A DNA stretch of 35,547 nucleotides from Rhizobiales bacterium Ga0077524. Lineage in GTDB: Bacteria; Pseudomonadota; Alphaproteobacteria; Rhizobiales; Hyphomicrobiaceae. The position numbers were made by a program, and so were the translations under genes. The DNA lies in assembly GCA_001464755.1 (NCBI GenBank), contig LNDR01000393.1:1-35547 (forward strand). The letters are read 5' to 3'. Positions 24,165 through 32,250 of the stretch are shown here, in pieces (the first letter of the stretch is position 1; every line of letters starts with the position of its first letter). The notes under the pieces were generated by a model, which saw only the letters and a program-made list of their open reading frames with translations, searched no databases and had not been told where the DNA came from.

Positions 24165-25829
24165 GTGGGTCGCCAGCCACTGCCAACCGATACTATTCTT
24201 GGCAACGGTAGCGATCAATACAGGATCGACACCGTCCTGGGCCCCGGTGGATTTGGGGTTACCTATCTCGCGCGCGACATGCGCTTCGACCGGGATGTGG
24301 CGATTAAGGAGTATTTCCCCGCCGAGTTCGCCTATCGTGACGGCTCGACGACGATCCGATCGTCGACCCGAGGCAACCAGCAGAACTACTTCGAGCAGGG
24401 CAAGCGGCACTTCCTCGACGAGGCGCGCACGCTGGCGAAGTTCCGCCACGAGCATATCGTTCGTGTGCTCAATCTGTTCGAGCAGTACAACACGGCCTAT
24501 ATGGTGCTGGAGTTCGAGGAGGGGCAGAGCCTCAAGGCTTGGCTGCGCAGTCTCGGTCGGCGCCCGAGCCAGGCCGACCTCGACAACATTCTCGACCCAC
24601 TGTTGGCAGCACTCGACGTGGTACACGCCAAGGGCATGTTCCATCGCGACATCGCCCCCGACAACATAATCGTTCGCCCGAGCGGCAAGCCGGTGCTGAT
24701 CGATTTCGGCGCTGCTCGTCATTTCGTGCGAGAGCACAGCCATACCATCGGGGCGATCGTGAAGCACGGCTACTCGCCGCCCGAGCAGTACACCCTCGAT
24801 ACCAAGCTGCAGGGAGCCTGGAGCGACATCTACGCACTGTCGGCGACCATTTATTCGGCACTGATGGGGGCACCTCCGGACGAGGCGTCTCGCCGACAAT
24901 TGAACGACACGTTGCTGCCAGTGGAGCAGCACCTCGAGCCCCGGCTACGCGAGCTTTACCGCCCGTCCTTCTATGCGGCGCTGAATGCTGGATTGGAACT
25001 GAAGCCGAAGGACCGGCCTCAGACGATCGCTGCGTTTCGGGCCATCCTCGAGGGTGGCGAGCCCGTCGAGCAAGCGAAAGCAGCGACAGCGTCTCGGGAG
25101 GCCGCGCGACCAGGCATTGCTGCCCTTGCGAGCGCCCGGTCGTCGGAGGCCCGCGGAGAGGTGGGGCCGTCCCGTGTCAATGCGTTCGCCGGAGCGCCGT
25201 CCTCGCGTCCCGTGCCGCCCCAGGGGGCTCCCGCATTCGCCGCGCTGAGTGCTGCGCAGGTCGCCGCGCCGGCCAGTGTGATCGACTTAGCTGCGCCGGT
25301 CTATCCCGAGCGCGAGGCGCGCATGGCGTCGCTGGCTGCGCTCTCGGTCGCAGGTCTCTCCGCGCTGGCTTTTTTGTGGATCGGGGGCATCGATCATCCG
25401 GGCGGCTTGGCCGCGGCCATGCTGGTGTGTGCGAGTCTGATCGCCACCGGGATCGAGCGAGCAGTGGCCGTCTCGCGCGCGGGCACGCTCGAGGTTTCCC
25501 GTGTTGCGGCGGCCGCGGCGGTCATGTCGTCGCTTGCGCTCGCCATCTACTGGCTACCGTTCTTCTTCTGGCAGATTTCGGTGCTCCTCGCCGCTGTCGG
25601 CTGCCTCTTCGCGTGGCTGCGGTTCGGGCGCTGGGTGCCGGTCACCTTGCTTAGCATTGCCCTGGTCCATTTGGCGGCTGCTGCCTTGCTCATCATGCTG
25701 TCGACGCGGTCGGTGCAGAAAGATCCGTTCTTCCTTCCGCTCATGGGGACCAGCTTGACCATCCTGGCCGGTCTCGTTCTGGCGTCGGCCTTGCACATTC
25801 AAAGACGGTGGGAGACGACGGCGCCATGA
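24165..25829 (+). CDS. Hanks-type Ser/Thr protein kinase with multi-pass membrane tail
   Basis: Protein of 554 residues. The kinase domain (about 18-295) has the P-loop LGPGGFGVTYLARD, the ATP-anchoring Lys48 in VAIKEYFP, the catalytic loop HRDIAPDN (Asp162, Asn167), DFGAARH (from Asp180) and GYSPPEQY. All key residues are intact. An Ala/Pro linker (about 300-385) leads to about six hydrophobic segments at 388-550, ending LASALHIQRRWETTAP. The kinase therefore sits on the cytosolic face of the membrane. The start is GTG 24165 with GGAG upstream; no ATG gives the full P-loop. The sequence style (GGFGVTYLA, YFP) resembles kinases linked to type VI secretion and PP2C/FHA modules. The PP2C gene follows after 118 bases and is probably co-transcribed. 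Confidence 0.93.
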   Translation: MGRQPLPTDTILGNGSDQYRIDTVLGPGGFGVTYLARDMRFDRDVAIKEYFPAEFAYRDGSTTIRSSTRGNQQNYFEQGKRHFLDEARTLAKFRHEHIVRVLNLFEQYNTAYMVLEFEEGQSLKAWLRSLGRRPSQADLDNILDPLLAALDVVHAKGMFHRDIAPDNIIVRPSGKPVLIDFGAARHFVREHSHTIGAIVKHGYSPPEQYTLDTKLQGAWSDIYALSATIYSALMGAPPDEASRRQLNDTLLPVEQHLEPRLRELYRPSFYAALNAGLELKPKDRPQTIAAFRAILEGGEPVEQAKAATASREAARPGIAALASARSSEARGEVGPSRVNAFAGAPSSRPVPPQGAPAFAALSAAQVAAPASVIDLAAPVYPEREARMASLAALSVAGLSALAFLWIGGIDHPGGLAAAMLVCASLIATGIERAVAVSRAGTLEVSRVAAAAAVMSSLALAIYWLPFFFWQISVLLAAVGCLFAWLRFGRWVPVTLLSIALVHLAAAALLIMLSTRSVQKDPFFLPLMGTSLTILAGLVLASALHIQRRWETTAP

Positions 25830-25947
25830 CAATTCTGCTCGCATTGGCTCCGATACCGGTCGTCCAGGATCTCCGCAAGACCCGGTCTGGCGGCTCGTCG
25901 CCGGGATTGCCCTCGTATCGCTACCTCTGCAAACCTGAAAGCCTTCG

Positions 25948-27816
25948 ATGATGCGCCTCGAGCTCGCCACCGCGGAATACATCGGTGCTCGCGCCCAGCA
26001 GCAGGATCTCGCGGCTGCCGTGCCCCTCGGCGCGGGTGCGATGCTCGTGCTGGCCGACGGCCTCGGCGGTCATGAGGGTGGCGCGGAAGCCGCACGCATC
26101 GTCGTGGATACGTTCAAGGAGGCCAGTGTCAGCGGGCTGTTCAACACACCCGGAACACGGCGCCAAGCGTTGCGCGACACCCTCGAGCGGGCCAATGCCC
26201 GTATCGCGGATGGTGCCGATCCCGCATTTGGCCACCGCGGCATGGCAAGCACGGTTGTGGCGGCCATCGTGGCTCATGACGAGTTGAGCTGGGTCAGCGT
26301 CGGCGACAGCCATCTCTATGTGTGGCGAGGAGGGCGCCTCAGTAAGCTGAACGAGGACCATTCGCAGGCCGGGCTCATGGTTCGCTCCGGCAAGTATCAT
26401 CCGAACGATCCCGAAGTGCTGGCGGTCCGTTCGGTGCTCGTCTCGGCGCTGACGGGGCGTAAGCTCGAGATCGTGGATCTGCCCCAGACCACGTTCCGGC
26501 TTCAGGCAGGTGATGTGCTCATGCTGGCGAGCGACGGCCTGAATACGCTGCCCGACAAAGAGATCGAGGGCATGGTCGGCGAGTTGCGGGCGCATGGCTC
26601 CATCAAACTGTCGACGGCCTTGCTCGAGCGCGTGCGGAGCCTACGAATCGAGCGACAAGACAATACGACGGTCGCCGTGGCTCGCGTGCTGGAGCCGGTG
26701 CGGCAAGAGGCTGCCGAGACGCCCCGCCGCGCGGTCGGAGATCCGGGCCGGGCAGGCGAGGCACCCCGCAAACCCTCGGCGAGCCCGCCCGCCATCGACG
26801 AGCATATGCTCGAGGTCAGGACTGAGCGGATCACACCGGAGCCGGCGGCCCTGCCCGAGCAGATTGCCCCCGAGCCGGCAACGATGCCTGTGTCCCGTCC
26901 CATGGCAGCGGCGCTCGAAGCAGCCGGCACGCCGCAAGCCCAGGTCTCGGAGCCGCCTTCAGCGCCAGCGGTTAGCCGCGACCAGCCTCTCGCCAAGCCA
27001 GTCGAGCCGCCGCCTCTCGGATCGCCGTCCGACGCTGCAGTGGCCAAGCCTACGCCCGTTGAGGTCGGCGCCACCGAGGAGGTTCCGTCCGTCCTCGAAG
27101 GCGTGTCCGCCAAAAAATCCCCGCCGGCCGCTCTACTGCGCGCTGATGCCACCGGCAAACCTACGCTGAACGGACGCCCTGGGGCGAAACTAAGCGGCGC
27201 CCGCGTCGTGCCGGAGGGCTGGCGCGAGGTCGAGGCGGATGCCGAGCCGCCCCCTGCGCCGCCGGCCCCGGCAAGCCAAGGCTCCGCGACTTCGCCTCAG
27301 CGTGCCGGGAGGCAGGGGGGCGCCCGTGTCATGGTCGGTCTCGTTCTGCTTTGGCTGATTGCGGGTGGCGCCGCCTTCGCGGCTATTGCGGCCTTGAGAC
27401 CGGAGTGGCTGAGTGGGATCGTGCCCGGCTTCGGTGCGCGGGACGTGCCCACCATGCCGGCCTCGCCGGCGTCGCAAACCAAGCCACCAACTGTTGAACC
27501 AATCATTGCTCCGGCGCCTGTTCCGGCGGTACGGCCCCCATCCAATGCGGTCGAGGGCGCACCGGATGCCGCTGTGGCGCCGAAGACAGAGCCCGCGCGC
27601 CGCCTTGGTGCCGAGCAACCTCAGGCGCCACCTGCACCTGCAGCGCCGGCGCGTACACCAGGGCAGGACGCCGCCAGACCAAACGGCGAAACGGGCAATC
27701 CTGCCGCTCCTGCGCCGGCTGTGGCAACGCCTCCCGCTGCCGCAACGGGCGCCGCCGCCGATCCGCCTTTGGTCGAGCCCGAGAGGCCCGCAGCTCGCCC
27801 GAGTCGGGCTCCTTAA
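25948..27816 (+). CDS. PP2C-family Ser/Thr phosphatase with one membrane segment and Pro/Ala-rich tail
   Basis: Protein of 622 residues. The PP2C domain (about 1-245) has the metal-binding Asp residues in VLADGLGGHEGG (Asp37), SVGDSHLYVW, ASDGL (Asp196) and RQDNTTVAV (Asp238), so it should be an active Mn-dependent phosphatase. A low-complexity Pro/Ala/Glu linker (about 250-455) is followed by one hydrophobic segment at about 462-484 (MVGLVLLWLIAGGAAFAAIAAL). A second Pro/Ala-rich region of about 130 residues then lies on the far side of the membrane. It probably reverses the action of the adjacent kinase, and the tail might sense or touch the cell wall. ATG 25948 or 25951 may be the start. 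Confidence 0.92.
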   Translation: MMRLELATAEYIGARAQQQDLAAAVPLGAGAMLVLADGLGGHEGGAEAARIVVDTFKEASVSGLFNTPGTRRQALRDTLERANARIADGADPAFGHRGMASTVVAAIVAHDELSWVSVGDSHLYVWRGGRLSKLNEDHSQAGLMVRSGKYHPNDPEVLAVRSVLVSALTGRKLEIVDLPQTTFRLQAGDVLMLASDGLNTLPDKEIEGMVGELRAHGSIKLSTALLERVRSLRIERQDNTTVAVARVLEPVRQEAAETPRRAVGDPGRAGEAPRKPSASPPAIDEHMLEVRTERITPEPAALPEQIAPEPATMPVSRPMAAALEAAGTPQAQVSEPPSAPAVSRDQPLAKPVEPPPLGSPSDAAVAKPTPVEVGATEEVPSVLEGVSAKKSPPAALLRADATGKPTLNGRPGAKLSGARVVPEGWREVEADAEPPPAPPAPASQGSATSPQRAGRQGGARVMVGLVLLWLIAGGAAFAAIAALRPEWLSGIVPGFGARDVPTMPASPASQTKPPTVEPIIAPAPVPAVRPPSNAVEGAPDAAVAPKTEPARRLGAEQPQAPPAPAAPARTPGQDAARPNGETGNPAAPAPAVATPPAAATGAAADPPLVEPERPAARPSRAP

Positions 27817-27911
27817 GAGCCCCACCTCGCCCATTGCCACGCCACGGTGGGCGTTCAGTCGGGGCCGGAACCCGTCGTTTTCTGCGTTTGCTTGGCTCGC
27901 TGCAACTGCGT

Positions 27912-29216
27912 TCAGAGGATATATTTCGAAAGGTCTGTATTCTTGGCGAGGTCGCCGATCCGCTGCCGGACGTAGGCCCCGTCGATCGAGATCACCTGCC
28001 CGGCGCGATCTGCGGCTTCGAACGAGACCTCGTCGAGAACCCGCTCCATCACGGTCTGCAAGCGCCGCGCGCCGATATTCTCTACGGTTGCATTGACCGA
28101 AGCGGCGATGTCCGCCAGTGCGTCGACGCCATCGTCCGTGAAGTCGAGGGTGACGCCCTCCGTGGCCAGAAGAGCCACGTACTGCTTGATCAGGCTTGCT
28201 TCCGGCTCCGTCAGGATTCGACGGAAATCCTCTTTCGTTAGCGGTGACAGCTCCACACGGATCGGCAGGCGTCCCTGCAATTCGGGCAGCAGATCCGACG
28301 GTTTCGCGAGATGGAATGCACCCGAGGCGATGAACAGAACGTGGTCAGTCTTGACGGGACCATACTTGGTCGAGACGGTCGTGCCCTCGATGAGTGGAAG
28401 CAGATCGCGTTGCACGCCCTCCCGGCTCACCTCGGCGCTGCCCCGTGTGGCATCGCTGCGCGAGCAGACCTTGTCGATCTCGTCGAGAAAGACGATGCCG
28501 TCGTTTTCAACTGCCCTGATCGCCTCGGCCGTGATCTGGTCCTGGTCGAGCAGCTTGTCGCTCTCCTGGGCCATGAGAAGCTCGTAGCTCTGGCCGACCG
28601 TTGTCCGCCGGGTCTTCATTCGCTGGCCGAAGGCTTTTCCAAGCATCTCGCCGACGTTGATCATGCCGACCTGTCCGCCCGGGATATCGAAGGTCGGAAA
28701 CGACGAGCCGGTATCAGCAACCTGGATATCGATCTGCTTGTCGTTGAGTTCGTTGCCTCGCAGTTGGCGACGAAAGCTCTCGCGAGTCTCGCTCCGCGCA
28801 TTGGGGCCGACGAGAGCATCGATGATGCGCTCCTCCGCGTTCTTCTCCGCAAGCGCCTTCACCTCGCGTCGTTTGACGTCGCGAACGAGGCCGATCCCGA
28901 CCTCGACGAGATCCCGAATGATCGAATCGACGTCACGCCCGACGTACCCCACCTCGGTGAATTTGGTTGCCTCGACCTTGAGAAAAGGGGCACCAGCCAG
29001 TCGCGCCAGGCGTCGAGAAATCTCGGTTTTGCCGCAACCGGTCGGCCCAATCATGAGGATGTTCTTCGGCTGAACCTCCTCGCGGAGGTCGCCGGTGACC
29101 TGCTGACGGCGCCAGCGATTGCGCAGCGCTATCGCGACCGCCCGTTTTGCCGGCGCCTGTCCGACGATATAGCGATCGAGTTCGGAAACGATCTCGCGAG
29201 GTGAGAAGGTGGTCAT
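27912..29216 (-). CDS. hslU: ATP-dependent protease HslVU, ATPase subunit HslU
   Basis: AAA+ unfoldase that feeds substrates to HslV. The 434-residue protein has [33 protein letters not shown], Walker [10 protein letters not shown] (57-65), [16 protein letters not shown], Walker [33 protein letters not shown] and the C-terminal DLSKYIL tail that docks into HslV. The I-domain (about 110-230) is present. ATG 29216 has a perfect AGGAG. The gene sits between the PP2C gene (convergent, 95-base gap) and the FHA pair upstream on the same strand. The hslV partner lies at 4160-4726, far from here, a split of the normally adjacent pair. Confidence 0.96.
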   Translation of the reverse strand: MTTFSPREIVSELDRYIVGQAPAKRAVAIALRNRWRRQQVTGDLREEVQPKNILMIGPTGCGKTEISRRLARLAGAPFLKVEATKFTEVGYVGRDVDSIIRDLVEVGIGLVRDVKRREVKALAEKNAEERIIDALVGPNARSETRESFRRQLRGNELNDKQIDIQVADTGSSFPTFDIPGGQVGMINVGEMLGKAFGQRMKTRRTTVGQSYELLMAQESDKLLDQDQITAEAIRAVENDGIVFLDEIDKVCSRSDATRGSAEVSREGVQRDLLPLIEGTTVSTKYGPVKTDHVLFIASGAFHLAKPSDLLPELQGRLPIRVELSPLTKEDFRRILTEPEASLIKQYVALLATEGVTLDFTDDGVDALADIAASVNATVENIGARRLQTVMERVLDEVSFEAADRAGQVISIDGAYVRQRIGDLAKNTDLSKYIL

Positions 29217-29398
29217 GGCTCTCCTGTGTATCCAGCCGCTTGCGTCGCCCCTGTCGGCGCCTGCTGCGGGCTGAACCCGTCGAGGGGGGAGAGGAGGCGC
29301 ACTCGCTTCTTCGCGCCGAGCCTCGTCTCGATAAACCGGCACTACGTGATATCGGGTGTCGAGCCATGTCTTGCCAGTACACGCGCACGCAGAGCCGC

Positions 29399-29833
29399 TT
29401 ACATCAGGGCGAACCGCAGCGTCGTGAGGCCGATCTTGATGATGTCGCCATCGAACAGCGACCGATCACCCGACAGCCGCTCGCCGTTGATTTGAACCGG
29501 ATTCTGCTTGCCGCCATCGAAGATCCGAAACTCCTCGCTGCCAACGTCGAAACTTATGACGGCGTGTTGCTGGCGCGAGATCGTGTTGTCGCCGAAGTCG
29601 AGGGGGATTCGGTTGTCGGCGCTGCGTCCCAATTGATTTGTACCGCTGAAAACTGGACGCTCCTGCCCTTTACCAGGACCATCGACAACTTTCAGGATCG
29701 CCACTTTAAGATTCGAGGTATCTCGGAGAACCTGCGTCGCGAGGTTGTCCATGTTGGCGCCCTGGCGTGCCTCGTCCGCGCCTGGGATGACGACTGTTCG
29801 TGTTCGGTCGCGGTCGGTCATGTTTTGTCTCAT
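29399..29833 (-). CDS. Soluble FHA-domain protein (GPGKG type) no. 3
   Basis: Protein of 144 residues with an FHA domain at about 45-143: [60 protein letters not shown] and [14 protein letters not shown]. All pocket residues are canonical. It shares long stretches with the FHA protein at 20839, including MDNL near residue 28, GPGKGQ, GGKxNPVQ and LSG, so the two are paralogues. The ATG at 29833 lies just four bases after the stop of the membrane FHA gene (29838), so they are translationally coupled; ATG 29821 is an alternative. It is 182 bases upstream of hslU on the same strand. Confidence 0.87.
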   Translation of the reverse strand: MRQNMTDRDRTRTVVIPGADEARQGANMDNLATQVLRDTSNLKVAILKVVDGPGKGQERPVFSGTNQLGRSADNRIPLDFGDNTISRQQHAVISFDVGSEEFRIFDGGKQNPVQINGERLSGDRSLFDGDIIKIGLTTLRFALM

Positions 29834-29837
29834 TGTC

Positions 29838-30374
29838 TCATGGGAGGAAGCTGTCTCTCTTTGGAGGCAACTGGCCGGTATCAGCCGCTCGCCGGAACGT
29901 GAAGCTCACGCCGCCGAGTGTGACGACGTCGCCATCCGCCACCGCGGCGTGCTCGCGGCTTTCCCCGTTTACCAACATCGGGTTTGGCTCAGAGCGAATG
30001 GTCGTAAGATTCTGGATCTCGAAGGCGCCGCCGATGCCGGCCGAAATCCGCGCATGATGCCGGCTCACGCGGACATCCGAGACTCGTACATCGTCGTCGC
30101 TGTGTCGGCCAATCACGGTTTCTCCACGTCGGATGGGTACGTAGCCCGGGGAACCGTCGAACTCCAGCACGGCGAGGACCTCGTTTTCGGGAAGTGGCGG
30201 CACAAGAGTATTCGTCACGTCGCCGACACTCGCGTCCGAGCGCGGTGCGGACGCCTCCTGTTCAGTGCGTTTCCGCACAATGCCAATCGGCAAAGGGCGA
30301 CCGCGGCGAAAGAGCCAGCTGCATACGGCCAGGCTCGCCAAAACGATCAGAACAATGACGCCCCAGTCTCGCAT
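29838..30374 (-). CDS. Membrane-anchored FHA-domain protein
   Basis: Protein of 178 residues. One N-terminal membrane helix (about 4-22, WGVIVLIVLASLAVCSWLF) is followed by a basic RRGRPLP stretch, a linker, and an FHA domain at about 75-165 (ETVIGRHSDDDVRVSDVRVSRHHARIS, NPMLVNGESREHAAVADGDVVTLGG). The FHA domain is strikingly like the C-terminal domain of the antiporter at 21343. The shared residues include GRHSxDD, VSRxHAR, NG and EHAxxADGD. ATG 30374 has GGAGG directly upstream. The gene is first in a short minus-strand operon with the soluble FHA gene at 29399. It could act as a membrane docking point for proteins phosphorylated by the kinase. Confidence 0.88.
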   Translation of the reverse strand: MRDWGVIVLIVLASLAVCSWLFRRGRPLPIGIVRKRTEQEASAPRSDASVGDVTNTLVPPLPENEVLAVLEFDGSPGYVPIRRGETVIGRHSDDDVRVSDVRVSRHHARISAGIGGAFEIQNLTTIRSEPNPMLVNGESREHAAVADGDVVTLGGVSFTFRRAADTGQLPPKRDSFLP

Positions 30375-30865
30375 CGACCTCCAGGTTCGCTACTGCGGTT
30401 GCGATCCTATTCTAGACTGTCCGGCTCGAAAGTCACGGATTTCTGTCGCAGCTCTTTTTCATCCGATGCCGGAGGAAACTCCAACCACACCTGCGTGATC
30501 GAGATCGGAGCGCAGATTATGCGCCGTCAGGCTTTTGCGGATGTGATTATCGCGCCGCCAGCCTGAACCATGGTCAAAATGGTCAAAAGGCTGCAAACTT
30601 CTGCGTGCGTGGGGTGTGAAGCCGTCGAGACAAGGCCCTCGACCGCAATATGAACAAAAAATCATGGGAAAACTCCACCACTGAAAAAGCACTGTAGCGG
30701 GTGAGTAACGGTAGGCGTTGCTGAATTGGCGCTTCGGGGTGCCCTTGGGGCTACCGCGGGGTGCGGCAACAGCCGTTGTGGCGTCACCGCGCTCGAAGGC
30801 CGGAGAGGGAACCGGCAGTCACGTGGTCGCGTTGTGCTTTGCGGTTCAACACGAGGACGTGAGCC
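30375..30865. other. 491-base divergent intergenic region
   Basis: The minus-strand FHA operon and the small plus-strand gene at 30866 both start from here. I found no tRNA, no IS end and no credible coding frame. A tandem ATGGTCAAA repeat lies at about 30570-30588. A short GCCGG/CCGGC hairpin sits near 30799-30816. Nothing else stands out. Confidence 0.5.
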
Positions 30866-31144
30866 ATGCCCGAGATTGCGCGCCTGTCGCGGTCCGCTGC
30901 GAAAGAAAACCCCGGTCAAGCATTCGACAGCCCCGCGGCCCTGGTCGCCGAGGTCATGTTGACGCGTGGCGAGAAGCTGGGGGCCCTAGAACGCTGGCGC
31001 TGCGACGTACTGCAGGAAATGACCGCAACCGGCGAGGGGATGCGCGCGGAAGCAGCCACAGATCGCCTTGCCCGGGTCATGCGGGAGATCGATGCTGCCA
31101 TCCGCGACCTGAGCCGGAACGACAACGACTTGCCGGCAAAATGA
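30866..31144 (+). CDS. Small conserved hypothetical protein (alphaproteobacterial)
   Basis: Protein of 92 residues, MPEIARLSRSAAKENPGQAFDSP at the start, then a helical body AALVAEVMLTRGEKLGALERWRCDVLQEMTATGEGM and a C-terminal helix with LARVMREIDAAIRDL. The EVMLTRGEKL/WR...D...GEGM pattern recurs in short alphaproteobacterial proteins of unknown role, as I recall. It is wholly helical and soluble. GAGG precedes the ATG at 30866. It is monocistronic and converges with dapB. Confidence 0.7.
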   Translation: MPEIARLSRSAAKENPGQAFDSPAALVAEVMLTRGEKLGALERWRCDVLQEMTATGEGMRAEAATDRLARVMREIDAAIRDLSRNDNDLPAK

Positions 31145-31248
31145 CTGCCCCGGTTAGCGTTAGTGAAGGTCTAGTCCGGGCGCGGGTCCCACTGGTCGGC
31201 GAAAGGCCGGCATTTCAAGACGTGTGGCGTCGCAAAAGGTGCGGCGTC

Positions 31249-32055
31249 TCACATGCCGAGCACGTCGGCCATCGAGAAGAGGCCCGGTCCTTTGCCGCGC
31301 CCCCAAAGCGCGGCCTTCACTGCTCCCCGGGCGAAGATCCCGCGGTCGGTGGCGATGTGCGAGATCACCACGCGCTCGCCGTCCGCCGCGAAAACCACCG
31401 AGTGCTCACCGACGACGTTGCCGCCTCTGAGGGTTGCAAAGCCTATGTCGCCCCGATTGCGCGCGCCGGTATGTCCTTCGCGGCTCATCACGCTGTTGCC
31501 TTTGAGCGGGATTCCTCGGCCATCCGCGGCCGCCTGACCGAGCATCAGCGCGGTGCCGGAAGGCGCATCCACCTTGCGGCGGTGATGCATCTCCAAAACC
31601 TCGATATCGAAGTCGGCATCGAGCGCTTCTGCGACCTTGCGTGTCACGGCCACCAGTAGGTTGACGCCAAGGCTCATGTTGCCAGCCTTGACGATCGTGG
31701 CATGGCGCGCGGCCGCCTTGATGGCTGCGTCATCGGCCTCGGTGCAGCCCGTAGTTCCAATCACATGCACGATGCGCGCATTCGCAGCGAGCCCCGCGAA
31801 CTCGACGCTTGCCTTCGGCACCGTGAAGTCGAGGATGCCGTCCACCTTTGCGACGATCTCGAGCGCGTCTGCCGTCACAGGAACCCCGAGTTCCCCCACG
31901 CCGGCTAAAATTCCAACGTCTTGGCCGATGAATTTGGAACTTGCCGGCTCGATGGCGCCCGCTACTACGCACCCCGGCATCGCATGCACCGTGCGCACCA
32001 GCTCCCGCCCCATCGCACCGGCGGCGCCCATTACGGCAAGCTTCATGTCGGACAT
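31249..32055 (-). CDS. dapB: 4-hydroxy-tetrahydrodipicolinate reductase
   Basis: NAD(P)H-dependent enzyme of lysine and meso-diaminopimelate synthesis. Visible are the Rossmann motif [57 protein letters not shown] and the catalytic His/Lys motif [16 protein letters not shown]. Length of 268 residues is normal. Three nested starts exist: GTG 32064, ATG 32055 and ATG 32046. ATG 32055 is chosen because GGGAG lies about nine bases upstream. The gene is divergent from the ThDP-enzyme gene. Confidence 0.95.
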   Translation of the reverse strand: MSDMKLAVMGAAGAMGRELVRTVHAMPGCVVAGAIEPASSKFIGQDVGILAGVGELGVPVTADALEIVAKVDGILDFTVPKASVEFAGLAANARIVHVIGTTGCTEADDAAIKAAARHATIVKAGNMSLGVNLLVAVTRKVAEALDADFDIEVLEMHHRRKVDAPSGTALMLGQAAADGRGIPLKGNSVMSREGHTGARNRGDIGFATLRGGNVVGEHSVVFAADGERVVISHIATDRGIFARGAVKAALWGRGKGPGLFSMADVLGM

Positions 32056-32250
32056 GGGCGTCACTCCCTACTTGCTCTCTTGTTGCGGCCGACACAGTCC
32101 GGGCGCGTTGCGAGGCCATCGCCTGTTCCGCCAGCCTAAGCATCTTCGCATGGACGCGCCAGCCGCTGTCGTGCCAGCATTCGGTCGAAGCGCGCCGGCG
32201 CGTCGTCTTTGTGACCGGCCACCCCCTCGAGCATGGAGCATGTGACGCCG

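Noticed and set aside
20839-30374. Type VI secretion cluster
   Set aside because: Kinase, PP2C and FHA genes fit, but no sheath, tube, baseplate or ClpV gene is present in the window.
30375-30865. Possible tRNA or small RNA in the 491-base gap
   Set aside because: No cloverleaf arms, TψC-like GTTCRA motif in context or strong terminator could be found.
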